In this document: piece after piece, positions 6,401-7,399 of the stretch
How positions within the stretch are numbered: position 1 is the stretch's first letter
Layout: the number at the start of each line of letters is the position of its first letter
Source: JAEUSF01 sp964484145
GTDB taxonomy: Bacteria; Patescibacteriota; Doudnabacteria; UBA920
Assembly: GCA_964484145.1 (NCBI GenBank)
Contig: CAZAED010000041.1
Coordinates: forward strand, 1 to 7,399
Length of the DNA: 7,399 nucleotides
Reading direction: 5' to 3'
The notes under the pieces: generated by a model
Told to the model about the DNA's origin: nothing
Databases searched by the model: none
The model's input: the letters and a program-made list of their open reading frames with translations, nothing else
Translations under genes and position numbers: made by a program

Positions 6401-7399
6401 CTAGTGACCAACAGGATAAACAGAATGTTTGGGATAGTAGTTACAAAGGGGTATGGCATTTATCTAAAGATACAACGCTCTCCGGTTTGGATTCGTCAGC
6501 TAATGGCGCAGACGGAACAATTACTGGTTCTACCGTAGCTATTGGCAACATTGACGGCGGGGCTAATTTTGACGGTAATGATTTAATTGAAACCTCGACT
6601 GTAGATAAATTCGATAATATGTCCGCTGGGCTCACTATGAGTGGTTGGGTTAAATTTCCAAATTATTCTTCTTTTCAACGCATAGCAACTATTGCGGATA
6701 GTGCTTATTATGATTATGTCGGATTTTTGCAGGCAGCACAGACTTCAGGTAAAATCCAATTTGGGTCCGGGGTTTCAAGATACAAAATCGGTACAACGGC
6801 TTTAGCCGCCGATACTTGGTATCACGTAACTGGAGTTACAGATTATACTAGCGCAGGCACAAAAATTTATTTAAATGGTGTTGATGAGGGAGGTACAGTA
6901 GCAGCAACGCCGACATATACGGCAGATGTTGGCAAGGGTCAAGTTGGAGCGCTTAGGTACCACAACGTGAATTATTATACAACTGGAGTATTAGACGAAG
7001 TCCGCATCTCAAACACCGCCCGTTCCTCCGACTGGATTAAAACCGAATACAACAATCAAAACAGTCCGTCAACCTTCATGTCAGTCTCCTCAGCAGTAGG
7101 GTATACTCCTCCTGCAACAGTAACCCCCACACCAACACCCACACCTACCCCAGAAGCAACTCCCACTCCTTCTGTTACCTCTACCACTCCCACAGTGCCA
7201 GTAGTAACCTTCCAAAACACCCCGGCTCCCAATACCCCTCTGCCTAGCCAGACTAACACCTCTACTTCCACTTCTGTCAGCCTTAATCCCATTAAGCCTT
7301 TCTCCAGAGAAACTTTAGGTACCCTAAGGCTAATTAACCAGGACGGTACCTTCTATTTAGTCCAAAACGGCTACAAACACGGGATAACCAATCCTGGTA
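3397..7399 (+). CDS. Secreted modular glycoside-hydrolase-like protein (3' partial)
   Basis: The frame is open from ATG 3397 to the window edge: 1334 codons with no stop, and the C-terminus is missing. Order of parts by residue: signal peptide 1-25; glycoside-hydrolase-like barrel about 26-750 with a beta-sandwich insert (about 184-277) and a second small insert (about 577-621); Pro-Thr linker 759-774; FN3 776-867; Pro-Thr linker 873-896; DUF2341 about 897-1018; LamG about 1019-1225; Pro-Thr linker 1237-1268; start of another module to 1334. The likely job is to bind and possibly cleave extracellular polysaccharide, from the cell surface or after release. ATG 3397 is chosen because it is the only ATG after an in-frame TAA (3370-3372) and yields a clean signal peptide; an internal ATG at 3478 would lose it. 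There is no Shine-Dalgarno. The near-consensus promoter at 3113 may serve it. The modular reading is firm; the enzyme activity is inferred. Confidence 0.88.
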   Translation, partial: MPKDFTKKIIITLCISLLLPNTARALTMKEILQGYDDLRPGQVLGAITQIPNFGHIQTGTITYSTPPSNVLAWQAGHHDFFIAGPDPRPYNPNVLWVTYKDFQFIYLSEIWNLRSHASANGFYEDDYFIHMSVDYNNNGRPWNAMDKFGIWENGKGVFTYNSSFTDKTTDAYDADSGDVPITKSLYLGYGVPFDRVNFNLSQFQSGGTVSWEYYNGNDWSPLILRSDETNNLSTNGLVVFTPPADWLATSVNGSKNKWWVRLTVNGAVTNPIATSIKGDDWKTDGISRGWAASNTGRVVCCGGSYEYDPNPPAGASARFKFQSRVAAGWSANASFIGNHSKVINNRRPWTEFLADLVIADIKARNISGIMLDDLNSIYTGNINSPSDWKLKMDWGSTTFTEYMQHIVDSYKVFTDLIHTAVPSAKVGGNCAACKEPGLLSGDYVLIENFSGITPGEMNFNPATSEAITFDDFLPANNPLGTKGYLMLMDSYSADKLDYFGNWHAWDKGNRRPIASLAFYYIGSNGPSGNTYLHYNSLGVTYSESDEVWYYSDSVGTLSSPLSVSTTYTQKSIYGDFTSFPSKGTIKIGNLGEHIDSFTKASNSELRFSEPVYNAYPAGTPVSFVLSARQSSSLSIPLEKIHRWSNWFPAMGIDVGVPDSSGHNGGSRDLAFRTPTQLGDTGRNIWRRDYTKAVMLLRPATYATSAAQINTFSQSIDLGGTYYPLYADGTTGSGITSISLRHGEGAILMKSPTTPTNYIPPVTPITPTPTPTPTTVDTTAPVISAVTSSNITSTSAKITWTTNEASDSQIEYGLSSAYGAVSPVDTILTLNHIVNFSNLTPNTTYYYRVKSRDLSGNLSISQGQSFTTIAVLATPTPTPTPTPTVTPTPTPTQTTTTGEWYNPSFTYKKTLTINKAQIQGTLTNFPVLVSVTDPELKSTSNSGKVASTLGYDLVFTISNNTKLSHEIEKYDPATGQLIAWVKVPSLTSAADTTLNLYFGNSSASDQQDKQNVWDSSYKGVWHLSKDTTLSGLDSSANGADGTITGSTVAIGNIDGGANFDGNDLIETSTVDKFDNMSAGLTMSGWVKFPNYSSFQRIATIADSAYYDYVGFLQAAQTSGKIQFGSGVSRYKIGTTALAADTWYHVTGVTDYTSAGTKIYLNGVDEGGTVAATPTYTADVGKGQVGALRYHNVNYYTTGVLDEVRISNTARSSDWIKTEYNNQNSPSTFMSVSSAVGYTPPATVTPTPTPTPTPEATPTPSVTSTTPTVPVVTFQNTPAPNTPLPSQTNTSTSTSVSLNPIKPFSRETLGTLRLINQDGTFYLVQNGYKHGITNPG
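3472..5640 (+). other. Glycoside-hydrolase-like TIM-barrel region
   Basis: The strand motif ISGIMLDDLNS, with Asp372 and Asp373, is the 'DGIFLDD'-type signature of putative glycoside hydrolase barrels such as the GHL15-like families. A later strand, YVLIENFSG with Glu447, offers a second acidic residue, so Asp372/373 and Glu447 are the candidate catalytic pair. Barrel-like segments continue as GYLMLMDSYS and RPIASLAFYY. The region ends (about 685-750) in a beta-sandwich-like stretch starting RRDYTKAVMLLRP and finishing GEGAILMK, common at the end of such enzymes. The exact family is uncertain and the substrate is unknown. Confidence 0.5.
3946..4224 (+). other. Beta-sandwich insert within the barrel
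   Basis: Residues about 184-277 interrupt the barrel. The pattern is LYLGYGVPFDRVNFNL, then GGTVSWEYYNGNDWSPL, then GLVVFTPPADW and KWWVRLTV. It resembles a module known from phage baseplate or tail proteins and bacterial surface proteins, with the shape 'WEYxNGxxWxxL ... G.V.FxxPxDW ... WxR'. It is probably a binding domain. The family likeness is from memory and no accession is claimed. Confidence 0.5.
5671..5718 (+). repeat. Pro-Thr linker 1
   Basis: This codes for residues 759-774, mostly alternating Thr and Pro (TPTPTPTPT). It is C-rich and nearly G-free on the + strand. It separates the enzyme-like region from the FN3 domain and is probably extended and flexible, as in many secreted modular enzymes. 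Confidence 0.85.
5722..5997 (+). other. Fibronectin type III domain
   Basis: Residues 776-867 read TAPVISAVTSSNITSTSAKI, then WTTNEASDSQIEYG, NFSNLTPNTTYYYRVKSRD and the close GQSFTT. The conserved Trp of strand B, the Leu-Thr-Pro-x-Thr turn and the YYYRV strand are all present. It is typically a spacer or weak binding module in secreted enzymes. Confidence 0.85.
6013..6084 (+). repeat. Pro-Thr linker 2 with 16-bp direct repeat
   Basis: This codes for residues 873-896. The 16-base unit ACTCCTACACCTACCC occurs at 6013-6028 and again at 6055-6070, 42 bases apart and in frame. Recombination or slippage between the copies would shorten the linker by 14 codons without a frameshift. Confidence 0.85.
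6085..6450 (+). other. DUF2341 domain
   Basis: Residues about 897-1018 run from EWYNPSFTYKKTLTI, through FPVLVSVTDPEL and GYDLVFTISNNTKLSHEIEK, to LNLYFGNSSASDQQ and NVWDSSYKG. These are the usual marks of DUF2341, a beta-rich extracellular domain generally found just before LamG. Its function is not established; sugar binding is a reasonable guess. Its end is closely related to the fragment at the start of the window. Confidence 0.82.
6424..6462 (+). repeat. DUF2341-LamG junction, copy 2
   Basis: This is the partner of 78-116. It encodes NVWDSSYKGVWHL, against NVWDSNYKGVWHL in the upstream gene. Confidence 0.8.
6451..7077 (+). other. LamG / concanavalin A-like domain
   Basis: Residues about 1019-1227 form a jelly-roll domain: VWHLSKDTT, GGANFDGNDLIETS, LTMSGWVKFP, DTWYHVTGVTDY, KIYLNGVDEGG and the closing LDEVRISNTARSSDWIKTEY. 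It likely binds a glycan or protein outside the cell. It is paralogous to the LamG domain in the gene ending at 887. Confidence 0.85.
7105..7200 (+). repeat. Pro-Thr linker 3
   Basis: This codes for residues 1237-1268, rich in alternating Thr-Pro. It is followed by a Ser/Thr/Pro-rich stretch up to about residue 1298, after which a new module begins (ETLGTLRLINQDGTFYLVQN). The long valine/glycine-rich open frame on the opposite strand here is only the complement of this repeat. Confidence 0.82.

Noticed and set aside
5671..7200. CRISPR array suggested by spaced C-rich repeats
   Set aside because: The repeats are coding Thr-Pro linkers, irregular in length and hundreds of bases apart, with protein domains between them.
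7056..7292. 78-codon minus-strand ORF rich in Gly-Val repeats
   Set aside because: The repeats are the complement of the Thr-Pro codons of linker 3, inside a strongly supported + strand gene.

Overview
The window looks like chromosomal DNA of a Patescibacteria (CPR) bacterium, most likely from the Microgenomates group. This is inferred from gene content, not from a marker gene. The signs are a single-domain YYY/DUF2298 membrane protein, secreted proteins built from DUF2341 and LamG modules with Pro-Thr linkers, moderately AT-rich coding sequence, and start codons with no clear Shine-Dalgarno site. The code appears standard: the membrane-protein gene ends in TGA, and a 1334-codon frame contains no in-frame stop while using GGN glycine codons freely. 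All supported genes lie on the + strand.

Layout. (1) Positions 1-887 are the 3' end of a surface protein: the tail of a DUF2341 domain, a LamG (concanavalin A-like) domain and a short basic C-terminus. (2) Positions 888-1032 are intergenic, with a palindromic repeat-like element (905-966) and a TATAAT box just before the next start. (3) Positions 1033-3135 encode a complete 700-residue polytopic membrane protein of the Chlor_Arch_YYY/DUF2298 family. (4) Positions 3136-3396 are an AT-rich leader region. A near-consensus sigma-70-type promoter (TTGACA-N17-TAGAAT) overlaps the end of the YYY gene. It is followed by three inverted repeats, a possible 17-codon leader ORF and a small intrinsic terminator 41 bases before the next start. 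(5) Positions 3397-7399 are one open frame that runs off the end of the window. It encodes a secreted modular protein of at least 1334 residues: signal peptide, glycoside-hydrolase-like barrel with inserted beta modules, Pro-Thr linker, FN3, Pro-Thr linker, DUF2341, LamG, Pro-Thr linker, and the start of a further C-terminal module. This is the dominant gene of the window.

Working together (inference). Two extracellular proteins that share a DUF2341-LamG module flank a membrane protein whose general shape resembles GT-C glycosyltransferases. This suggests a locus for cell-surface glycans or attachment: the membrane protein may act on lipid-linked sugars, while the secreted proteins bind, and in the case of the large one possibly cut, polysaccharide. 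The promoter-hairpins-terminator block before the large gene may be an attenuating leader or an independent small RNA. No CRISPR, tRNA, rRNA, transposase or integrase was found.
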